Positions 10,839 through 21,581 are shown, counted from the stretch's first letter. The stretch: 64,000 nucleotides of DNA from Chimonanthus salicifolius (GCA_013350335.1 CM023538.1:48044201-48108200), one strand, 5' to 3'. A program made the numbers and translations. Notes: generated by a model not told the origin, from the sequence alone.

Positions 10839-11264
10839 GCTATAAATAAGTGTCTCATTTGGCTAATTTCGAGAACGCAGATATTGGAGAAATCAAAATT
10901 TGAGCAAAGTTCTCAAAGTTAAGGTTGATTTGTGTTTGCAAGTAACTTATGAATATCTAGTTTTCCAAAATTTGCATGAATTAAATTGAAAATATAATCT
11001 GGCATAAAGTCTCGATTTTACTTAATATTAATCAGAATAGGTTTCTTTTCCTTTCCTTCTTTTTCATTTTAATTCATTCAAATGGAAACTGGTTTTCATG
11101 AGATAATTAGTCCATCAAGGATTGCCAGTTATTTAACCTTGATCGGTTTCCATTTGAACTGTTGAATTGTTAATTGTGGGCCGATGGAAGATTTCTACAC
11201 TACCCGAATCCACATCAATAGTTGGATTTCTATTAGTGTGGGCAAGGCCAGTTTTTGCACTACC
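10839..11264. repeat. Module border segment, first copy in unit A
   Basis: Sequence starting ATAAATAAGTGTCTCATTTGGC that recurs at 21738-22164 and, cut short, at 29804-29975. It includes a hairpin-forming pair: TTCAAATGGAAAC at 11077-11089 and its reverse complement at 11146-11158, with a nested ATCAAGG/CCTTGAT pair. No coding signal. Confidence 0.7.
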
Positions 11265-11876
11265 TAGTCTACATCACAGTTTATACAAATTTTTAAAACT
11301 ATATAATGTATGATAATGTTGGATAAATATATGAATATTATTTTTTTGATAGAGATTTCCATATATGAAAAATGATCAGTCACACAAGTAAAAAGTGCTC
11401 TTAGGTGAGATCTTTATAGGGAGCCTACCTATGATCATGAGGTTGATGGGAATGAATGGTCTATCTCTATATATTGTGGTTATAAAAGATCAACTTGGTT
11501 GAATGAGACGGGTCATAATTCGTTCTCATAGCTAGAGTCATTCAATCAAGCCAATATCTTATAAATACCGTATACTTACACGGATCTTTTAAACCCATCT
11601 AACCTTGTTGTCATAGGTGGGCTCTACATGAAGTTCTTACCATAAAAACACTTTATATTATGCAATTTGTCATTTCCATCTACATATATGTTGGAAGGAA
11701 AATAGTTCTATTTGATTATATTTTTTAAATAAGAGTTTTTATTTAACAGTAAAAAAAATTTGAACACTATTTACGTTTTTATTAAAGATATCTTATGCTA
11801 TTGCTATACTATGTTGCAACTTCTATTTTTTTCTATCTAAAAATTTAAACAAATTTTACAATTATCAAAAATCACC
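11265..11876. other. 612-bp segment present only in first module copy, unit A
   Basis: Absent from the matching place in the second module (after 22164), where ACTACC is followed directly by TTAAGAAC. Here ACTACC and ATCACC flank the extra segment, so ACC is repeated at both ends. It is either an insertion with a 3-bp target duplication or an ancestral piece lost from the other copy by deletion between ACC repeats. No transposon protein or clear terminal inverted repeat is seen. Confidence 0.6.
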
Positions 11877-12035
11877 TTAAGAACATTCAGCACATCTCCT
11901 TGGTATGGAATATCTATCAAGGGTGAACTTATGATCACTTATATATTTTTCTAACATTTGCTTGGATATCTTTCAAAATGTATGAGTGTGTCTAGATATA
12001 TTCATTTGAGAATCAATAAGATAATATCTTCATAC

Positions 12036-12188
12036 CTGTAGAAGTTAAAAATTTGCCGCTGAACTTATTCCCGCTCAAATCTAGCGACTGTAATTTTGTT
12101 AGGTTACCTAAACACGTGGCAACCTTGTCATCATCAAAATTATTGTCACTTAGGTCCAAATGTATAAGAGTGACCAATTTGCATAAAC
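12036..12188 (-). CDS. RLP internal LRR exon, first module, unit A
   Basis: 153 nt on the minus strand, phase 1 on both sides, acceptor CCTTTACAG, donor GTATGAAG, fully open. The product is LCKLVTLIHLDLSDNNFDDD.. then ..TCLGNLTKLQSLDLSGNKF, a two-LRR segment paralogous to 6459-6611 and almost identical to 22324-22476. It is copied at 34843-34995 and 57611-57763. Confidence 0.75.
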
Positions 12189-12881
12189 CTGTAAAGGATA
12201 GGATAGATCATTTCAGTCTCATATTCAGTACATAAGATGCCATTTGATGAATGAAGCATTAATATAAAACACAAATGCTTGAGTCATTACTGTATTATGA
12301 AAAAAGTTAATTTGTGTTCCTGTTTTATTAGATTGCTTTTATAATAATTTTTTAAAATAGCAGCAAGGTAAAGTTGTCAATATGCATTAGTTTAGAATCG
12401 TTCTCTCTTTTTGTCTGTTAATTTTACAACTGTCTTGAGTTGACTTGAGGTAGTTTCTTTTCTTAAAAGTCAAATTAACTGTAGTTTACAACATTAATAC
12501 AACAGTAGAAAGCTGAGAAGTTGTTTTTACATAAAACATCTTCCAATATAAATAAAGAAAGATGCAGGGTATGATTTATTAAAGCAATCTATTGGATTTG
12601 AAAGAATTATATATTAAATTTGAAATTTCACTGTAGTGTTATAAAAATAAGAAATGCAAAATTATTTGCTTCAAAGCGCTTTATTTTTTTGTCATGCAAT
12701 GACTTTGTTTTTTTTTTTTAATTTACAAATTATAATTATGTGTGTTTAAGCATGGGACTATGAGCTTACTATGAGAACAAATGATTTCTCACATCCAAAA
12801 CACAGTTCTGAATAATTTGAAAAAGTTGTATAGACATTTAGAAATGAGAATTTATAATGTATATGTGTCCGAATGTGAGAA
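12189..12881 (-). repeat. RLP intron with the repeated intronic module
   Basis: Non-coding. 12482-12670 is a further copy of the intronic repeat found at 6876-7077 and 7430-7630, showing shared ancestry of these introns. The whole stretch recurs at 22477-23168. Confidence 0.7.
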
Positions 12882-12950
12882 AAAGTTGCCTCTTATGCTG
12901 CTCTCTGCTATATCTAATCTTTGTAACTTCATCAGGTTTGCTAAACAAAA
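12882..12950 (-). pseudogene. Degenerate LRR exon, first module, unit A
   Basis: Clearly related to the intact exon at 8540-8689: AAAAAGTTGCCTCTTATG.. and TTTGTAACTTCATCAGGTTTGCTA are shared. The donor region has lost about 15 bp and the 5' half of the exon has gone, so it cannot be spliced or read as an LRR. The same broken form is in both modules and all units, so it decayed before the module duplicated. Confidence 0.65.
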
Positions 12951-13911
12951 GTTCTTTTATCTTTGTCATTAACCGTAAACTCTCCCCTCTAGAATCTTAT
13001 ATGATCAAATTGTCTTTTAATATTTAAAGAACCATAATAATAAATATTTTTAACAAGCTAATTTACCATCATAACTTTTAAAATGTATACAAGTTCAGAC
13101 AATTGCATTAAATGTATAAAATATCTATCGATGGAAAATGGGAAAATTTTACACCTATAGAAAGCTTATTTAAGTCAATTTTTTAATTATCATAGTTAGC
13201 AGACATCACCCACCTCTTATCTGAGAGGACTTCCACACAATTCTCCAACTATTTTGGCTCATCTATTTTTTATAAATATTAAAAAAAATGTCTTGCTAAA
13301 GAATTTGATTATTACAACTCTTTAATCAATAGCAGGTATTTTAGACATTTAATATGTTATAATTGAATATTTGCAATTGAATAAGAAATATATGAGTACC
13401 TTTTGTAACTATAGAAACTATAAAGATGGCTTTTGCAATTAAGACAAAAGATAAGGAGGTATTTACAGATTACCCAAAGTGATATAATAACTAATATTCA
13501 AACATCTACATGTCATCGCTATTCAAATTGTGCACCTTTTTATATGATTTTTTTAAAAATAAAATAAAGAAGGATAATTAATAATTTATGGAAGTTATCG
13601 CGGTTCAAAAGGATATAAAAAAATATTTTACATTTATTAATAAAACGTTGTTTGTTGAGTAGGAAATGTTTATAAATATTATAATACATACTTATTTAAG
13701 AATAATTTTGCAGTTACTACATTTTATAATTTTAAACATTTCTTGAGCTATATATATATATATATATATATATTTGTGCATTCTTATTCTCATGTGACAA
13801 TGTTAACCATTGATAAAGCCATACTCACATTATTGCGATCATATTAATTGTAGTTTTTTTTTAGATTTTATTTTAAAGTTAAGAAATATATAAGAACCGG
13901 ATTTTAAAAAG
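12951..13911. repeat. AT-rich intronic sequence with (TA)n microsatellite, unit A
   Basis: No gene. The stretch from about 13140 recurs at 23420-24030 and 25070-25800. A pure (TA)n run lies at 13749-13773 (36554-36578 in B, 59322-59346 in C) and is much shorter at the third copy near 25651. 13830-13911 is the conserved left flank of the copia LTR. Confidence 0.65.
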
Positions 13912-14087
13912 TGTCACAAAGTTTCTAAATATGGGCATCTATTAGAGGAAAGGGTTAACCTTAGGGTTGCCTTTCTATGTTTGTACCATACTATATTTGT
14001 AAGGTTCCCTATTAAGGGATTGTAACATGTATTTATACAGAAAGTAATGAGAAAGGCCACTTAGCCAAAATTCTACATGGTATCAGC
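13912..14087 (+). mobile_element. 5' LTR (166 bp) and primer-binding site of C1
   Basis: Starts TGTCACAAAG and ends TTCTACA at 14077, giving TG..CA ends. TGGTATCAGC at 14078-14087 follows directly, the copia primer-binding site complementary to initiator methionine tRNA. The same 166-bp span is kept in the other complete copies. The left end is inferred, because the flank is conserved too, and no 3' LTR exists to confirm it. Confidence 0.65.
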
Positions 14088-14993
14088 TTAAGCCTGGGAT
14101 ACCTACGAATTGCAAACTTTTTTCAGCCTTTTCCCCTCTCTCTGCTTCTGTCGCCGTCCCTGCTCCACATCCTGTCTGCTCTACGCAGACCCTCTCTCAT
14201 TCAGCCACTTCTGTTTCTTCTACAAGAGACTTTTCCAGCGTCTCAGCTCTTCTGCCGCAAGTGATTGCTCTACACAACCCCTCTTCCTGCGCACTCTCCT
14301 ACACCAGATCTGCTGCTATTTTGCCGATCCTCGCCCTCACTTGAATCCCTCTGCTCCTGCTCGCTGATTTGCTCTCCTTCAGCCTCTTCTCTTGCCGCTT
14401 TCACCAAATCTGCTCACCACCGCCTGAACAAATTCGCCCCACCCAAACTCTTCCAAGCTTCAACATCCTGTCTACAACTCAGCGGATCTGCCATACCTTC
14501 TCTTCTGTTGCTGCTGTCGTCAAGCCTCGCCACTCCCCTCTCTCGATATGTTCACGTCCTGATCTGCTCTTCGTTTGGCCCACAACCCTGATCTTCTTTA
14601 GCCGCACGTAGCCTCCTCTGTAAAACCCAACTTTCTCGCTTGCTGCCTCCCCTCTTCAGATCCGCACCTTTCGGCTGCTGTAGGTTGTGCACTTGAGTGG
14701 CTATTCTCCGGTGTGGCTTCATCTAATCCTCTCAAATCTGTCACCCAGTTCGCTGCCACTCGACTCACAGAGCAAATCTGCATTGATCTGACGTTGCTCC
14801 GGCGCTCATAAAGGCCTCCCGCCATTCGACCTCTCTCTACCGTCTCAGCCCTGTTTCTACTTGAAGTGTTGCTTTGCCCCAAACCTGCTTCTTTATCAAT
14901 GTTGTCTCTTCGCTAGCACTACAGATGAGACACACAAAAAAAGAAAAAAAAAAAGGCACATCTCAGAACAGCCAACCAGTGCCTGTCCTAACG
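14088..14993 (+). mobile_element. C1 leader with an extra segment of about 385 bp
   Basis: Pyrimidine-rich untranslated leader between primer-binding site and gag. C1 has an extra stretch at about 14340-14727 that C2 and C3 lack; their leaders are about 525 bp. ORFs here on both strands are low-complexity shadows. Confidence 0.6.
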
Positions 14994-15640
14994 ATGGCTT
15001 CCTCCGCAACATCCTCCTCATCCTCCTCTGCCCATGCCATCACCATCCCTAATTCCAACTTTTCCCATCTTGTTTCCATAAAATTAACAGTGACAAACTA
15101 CCTTCTTTGGCATGCCCAAATAAAACCATTCTTTGTTGGCCAACACTATTGGCCCTACATTAATGGCACCAACCCTTGTCCCTCTCCATACCTTTCCACT
15201 GATGACCAATCCAAATCTACTCCAAACCTGCCCACTCCACCTGGAATGCAATGGATCATAAACTCATTGGCATTTTTATTGCGACCCTATCTGAACCCGT
15301 ACTTGCACAGATTGTTGGGTTCTCCACCTGTCGTGAGATTTGGAACTGTCTGCAACGCAATTTTTCACAGCATTCTCTTGCAAATGCCACTCATTTACAA
15401 ATTCAAGTGCTCTCTCTCTCCAAAGGTACAAAGACAAGTTCTAAGTATTTGCAACATGCTAAATCCCTTGCCCATGCTCTCGTCGCTATCCATCAGTCGG
15501 TCTCCAATGATGACCTCGTTACATCAGTTCTACGTGGACTTGGCCCCGACTACTCCATGTTTTACACCTCTACCATTCTCTCTCCTCCACTTCCGGTTCA
15601 CGGATCTTTGCGCTTGCCTCTTATTATTTAAGTCCTAGCT
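14994..15640 (+). pseudogene. Copia gag, C1 unit A
   Basis: ATG at 14994 begins MASSATSSSSSS and continues with the copia Gag signature NYLLWHAQIKPFFVGQHYW. A one-base loss near 15230 (also in C3, not in C2) moves the frame; the protein then continues from about 15251 as IGIFIATLSEPVLAQIVGF, EIWNCLQRNFSQHS and GLGPDYSMFYTS. A further two-base loss near 15596 ends it early. Gag would form the particle shell; this copy cannot. Confidence 0.85.
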
Positions 15641-15683
15641 CACACATCCAGTACCGAGTTCCCCATCCGATACCATTGGAGGG

Positions 15684-18302
15684 GTGTCTGATATTGCCCC
15701 TCTCTTTTCCCGCGGGTGCGGTTCCTCTGCTCTTGGTGGTTGCAGTTGTCAGGGTCGCATAGTCAATGGTAGAGGTGGTCGCGGCAATCGGGGTCGAAGA
15801 TGCTCACCTTCATCGCCCGGAGTTATTGGCGCTCCTCCACCTATTGCCTTCCAGTGTCAGATCTGTTCTAAGTATCGACATAATGCTACTCATCGCTATC
15901 AGCGCTACTGCCAAGAGTCTCAGTTCGGGCCTGATTTTCCATCTACCTTCCCTGACATGAAAATTGCTCCTCCTGTTGATCACAATTGGTACTTTGATAC
16001 TGGCGCTACCCATCATATGATAGGTGATACAAACCCCCTACACACCCGATCTGACTATGGTGGCACTAATCAAGTTCTTTTCCGTGACGGTGACTCTCTT
16101 CTCATTGCACACATTGGTACTTTATCTCTCTCTTATAGTTCCCCTACTTTTTCGTCTTTCACATGTTCTCCATGTTCTCCACATGCATAAAAACTTGTTA
16201 TTTGTCGCTCCATTTACAAAAGATAATTTCTTTTCTTTTACTTTCTTCCCCTAGGGTTTTGTTTTCATGATTTACGTACTAGGGATACTTTATTTCAGGA
16301 CCAACGTGAAACTGGCCTTTCTCCCATCAAACCCACCACTCGCACCGTTCATGCTTTAGTTGCATCCTGCTCCTCTTCATCACTCTGGCACCAGTGTCTT
16401 GGATATCCATCTAATAAAGTGCTTCAAGTTTTAGCCACCAATAAATGTTAAGACCTTCTGTTAAGTTTTCTCGCTCCAATTTTTGTAGTGATTGTGCTTT
16501 GGGCAAGTCTATGCAACTCTCGTTTTCAACTCGTGCTCATTGTACTCCACAACAATTTATTTAATTCATTCAGATGCATGGATGTCTCCAGTTTTATCAG
16601 TTTCTGGATTTCGATATTATGTCTTATTCACAGATGATTATACACGTCATTCTTGGATTGTTCCTATGCGACATAAATAAGAAGTTTTCACTAATTTTCA
16701 AAACTTTATTGTATTTGTTGAAAATCACTTTTCCACTACCATTAAATACTTTCAAAGTGATGGTGGCAAAGAGTATGATAATCATTCCTTTCATAACATG
16801 TGTGTGCAAAAAGGGCTCATTCACCGTTTATCATGTCAACACACTCCACGGCAAAACAGTCTTGCTGGACGCAAACACCGTCATTTGTTTGAAATGGGCT
16901 GCACACCCCTTCTTGCGTCTCATCTCCCACATCACCTCTAAGTTGACGCTATTTTCACTGTTGTGTATCTAGTCAATCAACTGCCAACACCACTTCTCAA
17001 ACGGTCCTCACCTTATCAACAGCTATATGGCACTACAGCTGATTATCTCAATTTTCGCACATTCAGGTGTGATTGCTACCATTACTTAGGTAATTATACT
17101 ACTAACAAACTTCAACCTCGATCGGTTGAGTGTGTGTTTCTTGGTTATAGTGATCACCACAAGGGCTACATGTGTCTTCACCCCTCCACTGGTAGAGTTT
17201 ACCTCTCCCACCACATACTCTTCAATGAAGTTGTCTTTCCCTATGCCACTACCGAGAGGAACACCGCATCATCTTCCTCAGACATGGTCTTCCTTCCTGT
17301 TATCACCATATCTCCTGCACAGGCACCTTCTACTCTTCCTGCATCTCCGACAACCACATCAACGACTCCATTAGAAGTGCATGCTTCAGAACCTGCCACC
17401 TCACCACCTCCACTTACTGCACTAGCATCGACTTCTTTTATAGCCTCTGCTCCACCTGATAATGTTCACCCTATGGTGACTCGTACTAAGGACGGCATCT
17501 CAGAGCCCAAAAAGTGGGCTGACATTTCTAATCGTCATCCCGTCCCACAGGTTTTTGCTTCTATGGTCTCTACCTCTGATATTGAGCCCACTTGCTACAC
17601 TAATGTTGTTCGATCTGCGGCATGGTGTCAGTCCATGAATGATGAATGCAATGATCTTCTACGACAGCAAACTTGGTCTCTTGTTCTACCCCCACCAAAC
17701 TCTAATCGTGTTGGTTGCAAATGGGTTTTTAAGATTCAACGGCGATTTGATGGTAGCATTGAGCGTTACAAAGCAAGACTTGTTGCTAATGGCTTTCATT
17801 AACAGGCCGACATCGACTATTATGAGACCTTCAGTCCAGGTGTCAAACCCACTACTATCTGCACTGTTCTCACTCTTGCCGTCACTTCTGCTTGGTCCAT
17901 CCACCAGTTGGATGTCAAGAATACTTTTCTTCATGGCCATCTTACAGAAGAAGTGTATATGTCTCAACCTCCTGGCTTTGTTGATCCTCGTCGTCCTCAT
18001 CATGTTTGCAAATTACAAAAAGTTATTTATGGTCTAAAACAAGCACCCGGGTGTGGTTTCAACGTTTTAGCTCATTCCTTCTCTCTCATGTTTTTATTCA
18101 AAACAAAGCCGACAACTCTATGTTCACATATAGACGTGGTACACATATTATGGTTCTTCTTCTTTATGTTGATGACATCGTCTTGACTGGCAATTCTCCA
18201 TCGCTTCTTCAGTCCTTTACTCGCAGACTGGGTACTGAATTTGAAATCAAAGATCTTGGTACTCTCCACTACTTCTTGATATTTTGTAGAGGCTATAAAT
18301 AA
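15684..18302 (+). pseudogene. Copia pol (protease, integrase, partial RT), C1 unit A
   Basis: Order: Gly/Arg-rich stretch and a weak zinc knuckle (CQICSKYRH) near 15765-15900; protease active site DTGA at 15996-16007; HHCC-type integrase head (LWHQCLGYPS .. FCSDCALGKS) near 16385-16510; integrase core near 16565-16910; RT near 17610-18290 with [33 protein letters not shown] and [12 protein letters not shown]. In the integrase core the expected glutamate of the DDE triad is glycine (AGRKHRH). Stops include the HK* near 16680 and CATTAA near 17800, where C3 has CATCAA. Frames change several times. Confidence 0.88.
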
Positions 18303-18417
18303 GTGTCTCATGTGGCTAATTTCGAGAACGCAGATATATTGTGACCATATTAATTGTAGTTTTTTTTTAGATTTTATTTTAAAGTTAAGAAATATACAAG
18401 AACCGGATTTCAAAAAG
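18303..18417. repeat. Short junction between copia C1 and C2
   Basis: About 30 bp of the module border (..AAGTGTCTCATGTGGCTAAT..) joined near 18335 to the conserved left flank of the copia LTR. It shows that C1 and C2 became neighbours by recombination or deletion, not by two insertions. Confidence 0.65.
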
Positions 18418-19116
18418 TGTCACAAAGTTTCTAAATATGGGCATCTATTAGAGGAAAGGGTTAACCTTAGGGTTGCGTTTCTATGTTTGTACCATACTAT
18501 ATTTGTAAGGTTCCCTATTAAGGGATTGTAACATGTATTTATACAGAAAGTAATGAGAAAGGCCACTTAGCCAAAATTCTACATGGTATCAGCTTAAGCC
18601 TGGGATTCCTACGAATTGCAAACTTTTTTAGCCTTTCTCCCTCTCTCTGCTTCTGTCATCGTCACTGCTCCACATCCTATCTGCTCTACCCAGACCCTCT
18701 CTCATTCATCCACTTCTGTTTCTTCTACAAAAGACTTTTCCAGCGTCTCACCTCTTCTGCCACAGGTGATTGCTCTACACAACCCCTCTTCCTGCGCACT
18801 CTCCTACACCAGATCTGCTGCTATTTCGCCAATCCTCGCCCTTTCATCGAATCCTCTCAAATCTGTCACCCAGATCGCTGCCACTCGACTCACAGAGCAA
18901 ATCCGCATCGATCAGACGCTACTCCGGCGCGCATAAAGGCCTCCTGCCATTCGACCTCTGTCTACCGTCTCAGCCCTATTTCTACTTGCAGTGGTGCTTC
19001 GCCCCAAACCTACTTCTTTATCAGTCTTGTCTCTTCTCTAGCACTACAGATGAGACACACAAAAAAGAAAAAAACAAGGCACATCTCTGAACAGCCAACT
19101 AGCGCCTGTCCTAACG

Positions 19117-19760
19117 ATGGCCTCCTCCGCAGCATCCTCTTCATCCTCCTCTACCCATGCCATCACCATGCCCAACTCCAACTTTTCCCATTTTGTCTCC
19201 ATAAAATTAACGGAGACAAACTACCTTCTTTGGCATGCCCAAATAAAACCATTCTTGGTTGGCCAACACTATTGTCCCTACATTTATGGCACCAACCCTT
19301 GTCCCTCTCCATACCTTTCCACTGATGACCAATCCAAATCTACTCCAAACCCTGCCTACTCCACCCGGATTGCAATGGATAAGAAACTCGTTGGCATTTT
19401 TATTGCGACCCTATCTAAACCCGTCCTTGCACAGATTGTTGGGTTCTCCACCTCTCGTGAGATTTGGAATTGTCTGCAACACAATTTTTCACAGCATTCT
19501 CTTGCAAATGCCACTCATTTATGAATTCAAGTGCTCTCTCTCTCCAAAGGTACAAAGACAATTTCTGAGTATTTGCAACATGCTAAATCCCTTGCCGATA
19601 CTCGCTATCCATCAATCGATCTCCAATGATGACCTCGTTACATCAGTTCTACGTGGACTTGGCCCCGACTACTCCATGTTTTACACCTCTACCATTCTCT
19701 CTCCTCCACTTCCGACGTTCACGGATCTTTGCGCTTGCCTCTTATTATTTAAGTCCTAGC
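19117..19760 (+). pseudogene. Copia gag, C2 unit A
   Basis: MASSAASSSSSSTHAITMPN.. then NYLLWHAQIKPFLVGQHYC.. stays in one frame through AMDKKLVGIFIATLSKPVL, where C1 and C3 have a frameshift, so C2 keeps the older state there. A TGA at 19522-19524 (TTATGAATTC) ends it. A further deletion near 19600 removes part of the LAHALVAIHQS block. Confidence 0.8.
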
Positions 19761-19799
19761 TCACACATCCAGTACCGAGTTCCCCATCCGATACCATTG

Positions 19800-20302
19800 G
19801 AGGTGTGTATGATATTGCCCCTCTCTTTTCCTGCTGGTGCGGTTCCTCTGCTCTTGGTGGTTGCAGTCGTCAGGGTCGCATAGACAATGGTAGAGGTGGT
19901 CGCGGCAATCGTGGTCGAAGATGTTCACCTTCATCGCCTGGAGTTCTTGGCGCTCCTCCACTTGTTGCCTTCTAGTGTCAGATCTGTTCTAAGTATCGAC
20001 ATAATGCTACTCATCGCTATCAGCGCTACTGCCAAGAGTCTTAGTTAGGGGCTGATCTTCCATCTACCGTCCCTGACATGAAAATTGCTCCTCCAGTTGA
20101 TCACAATTCGTACTTTGATACTGGCGCTACCCATCATATGATAGGTGATGCAAACCCCCTACACACCCGATCTGACTATGGTGGCACTAATGAAGTTCTT
20201 TTATGTGACGATGACTCTCTTCTCATTGCACATACTGGTACTTTATCTCTCTCTTCTAGTTCATCTACTTTTTCGTCGTTCACATGTTCTCCATGTTCCC
20301 CA
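19800..20302 (+). pseudogene. Copia Gag C-terminus and protease, C2 unit A
   Basis: Gly/Arg-rich and weak zinc-knuckle region with TAG stops (near 19974 and 20041), then protease with YFDTGATHHM at about 20110-20140, open from 20078. The reading ends at ..SPCSPC where the foreign LTR begins. Confidence 0.75.
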
Positions 20303-21570
20303 TGTTAACCCCAAGGTTTCAACCCAAGGATATATGGGTATTTTGATGACCACAAACCATTAAAGTGTGATATTTAATATTTCAAATGATATTACTCAAT
20401 GAGACAGGTATCACATTTACAAAGAAGAAAGAAGGGCAAGATCAATGAAGATTAATGCAAGAGATTGGATGACTTATCAATCTTTGAAGTTCAAATGGCA
20501 AATGATACAAGTATTGAAGATTGAAGATTAAAGATCAAACTTGTGTTCTTAGTTTTGGTCATGAGTGTTAAGAACAAAATGTAAAGTCACTCAATTGTTG
20601 AACACCATGGCTCAAGTCACCCTCTAGTGGACCCTTGGAAAACGAAGCTTTATCTTATGCTTAAGTCCCCAAGACCTATGTGTCTGAAATGACCAAAATG
20701 AAGCCAAAACTACACAAAACATCTTTAGGTCATTTCAGTCGACTGAAGTTGAAGTTTCAGTCGACTGAATCAATGGATTATGGGGAGACGAGATTTTAGT
20801 CGGCTGAATCAAGATTTCAGCCTACTGAAGTACTGTATTTTTAGTGGGGAGTAATGTCAGTCAACTGAAATGAATTTTCAGCCGACTGAAATGCTAGATG
20901 TTCATATGCAGAATTTTCAGTCGACTGAAATTATGTTTCAACCGACTGAAAAACAGAATTTTCATGACTTGCAATTTCAGTCGACTGAATTCTCAGATTC
21001 AGCCGACTGAATTATTCACAGATAAACTGTTTGTGTTTCGGGGCATTTTCAGTCGACTGAATATTCACTTCAGTTGACTGAATTTGCGAAACGGTAATAT
21101 TTTTTGAACAATAAATGCTCCCTCCAACGGCCCCTTGCTTCATTTAATGCTTGGTAACGGTTCTAAATATGACAAAATTATAAAACCAAGCTTCTATGAG
21201 TAAATGGGCTGCTGATTTACTTGAAATTAAGAGGAATCCATTGAAATCAAATCTCAAGCATACTCTAGCTCAAAATCCATCTCTTACAATCTTACCTTGA
21301 GCCATTTCAGTTCAACTCTTTGAGTAACTCTTAGAAAACTAGATTTGTAAACATTTGAGAGTTACTCTTAAGCTTTACATTTTAATCTTTTATAATTCCT
21401 TGAGAGATAAAGTTTGAGAAGGGTTGGTGTAACCCTTGTGAAGGAGAAGGGTGTCTTCACCTTCAAGATGTGTAATAGGTTTCTTCTCCACCCTTGAAGG
21501 AGAAGTTTAGTGCATTCAATCCTCAAGTGGTGTACTTGAGGCGATGACGTAGGCAAGAACGCCGAATCTC
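20303..21570 (+). mobile_element. SIRE-like LTR segment inside C2, unit A
   Basis: Starts TGTTAACCCCAAGG with an ATTTTGATGACCACAAACC block soon after. Near its right end it has GATGACGTAGGCAAG..GCCGAATCTC, wording typical of the 3' part of SIRE/Maximus copia LTRs. The right end is truncated: no CA terminus or downstream primer-binding site. No internal SIRE coding region is present. It contains the palindrome array at 20736-21082. Family assignment is from memory of LTR wording, not from a search. Confidence 0.6.
20736..21082. repeat. Array of 12 CAGTCGACTGAA-like palindromes in six pairs
   Basis: Motif starts are 20736, 20758, 20797, 20818, 20858, 20879, 20918, 20939, 20978, 21000, 21050 and 21071. 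Members of a pair are 21-22 bp apart and pairs repeat every 60-61 bp (72 bp before the last pair). The first member is mostly CAGTCGACTGAA, within the 14-bp palindrome TTCAGTCGACTGAA; the second is often CAGCCGACTGAA. It lies in the upstream half of the LTR. Confidence 0.9.
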
Positions 21571-21581
21571 GTCTTGACCGG

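Larger units (their letters stand above)
13912..18302 (+). mobile_element. Truncated Ty1/copia element C1, unit A
   Basis: 5' LTR, primer-binding site, leader, gag, protease, integrase and most of RT are recognisable in order. The element ends inside RT (..TLHYFL then RGYK and a stop): there is no RNase H, polypurine tract or 3' LTR. Frameshifts and stops occur in every domain. C2 and C3 end at the same base, so the three are duplicates of one truncated insertion. The RT resembles the RE1-type copia group. Confidence 0.9.

Noticed and set aside
12053..12235. 60-residue + strand ORF over the LRR exon (also at 22341, 34860 and 57628)
   Set aside because: Antisense to a well-supported minus-strand LRR exon with splice sites.
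13749..13773. (TA)n run as a TATA promoter
   Set aside because: A simple microsatellite in an intron, length-variable between copies, with no start site context.
14110..14882. Several Ser/Cys/Pro-rich ORFs on both strands in the C1 leader
   Set aside because: Low-complexity translation of a pyrimidine-rich leader; frames overlap and have no homologous motif.
17686..18003. Minus-strand ORF of 105 residues over RT (and copies)
   Set aside because: Shadow of the copia RT frame; no minus-strand domain.
20736..21082. CRISPR-like array
   Set aside because: Repeats are 12-14 bp palindromes with 9-10 and 27-28 bp gaps inside a plant LTR; no cas genes and a eukaryotic context.
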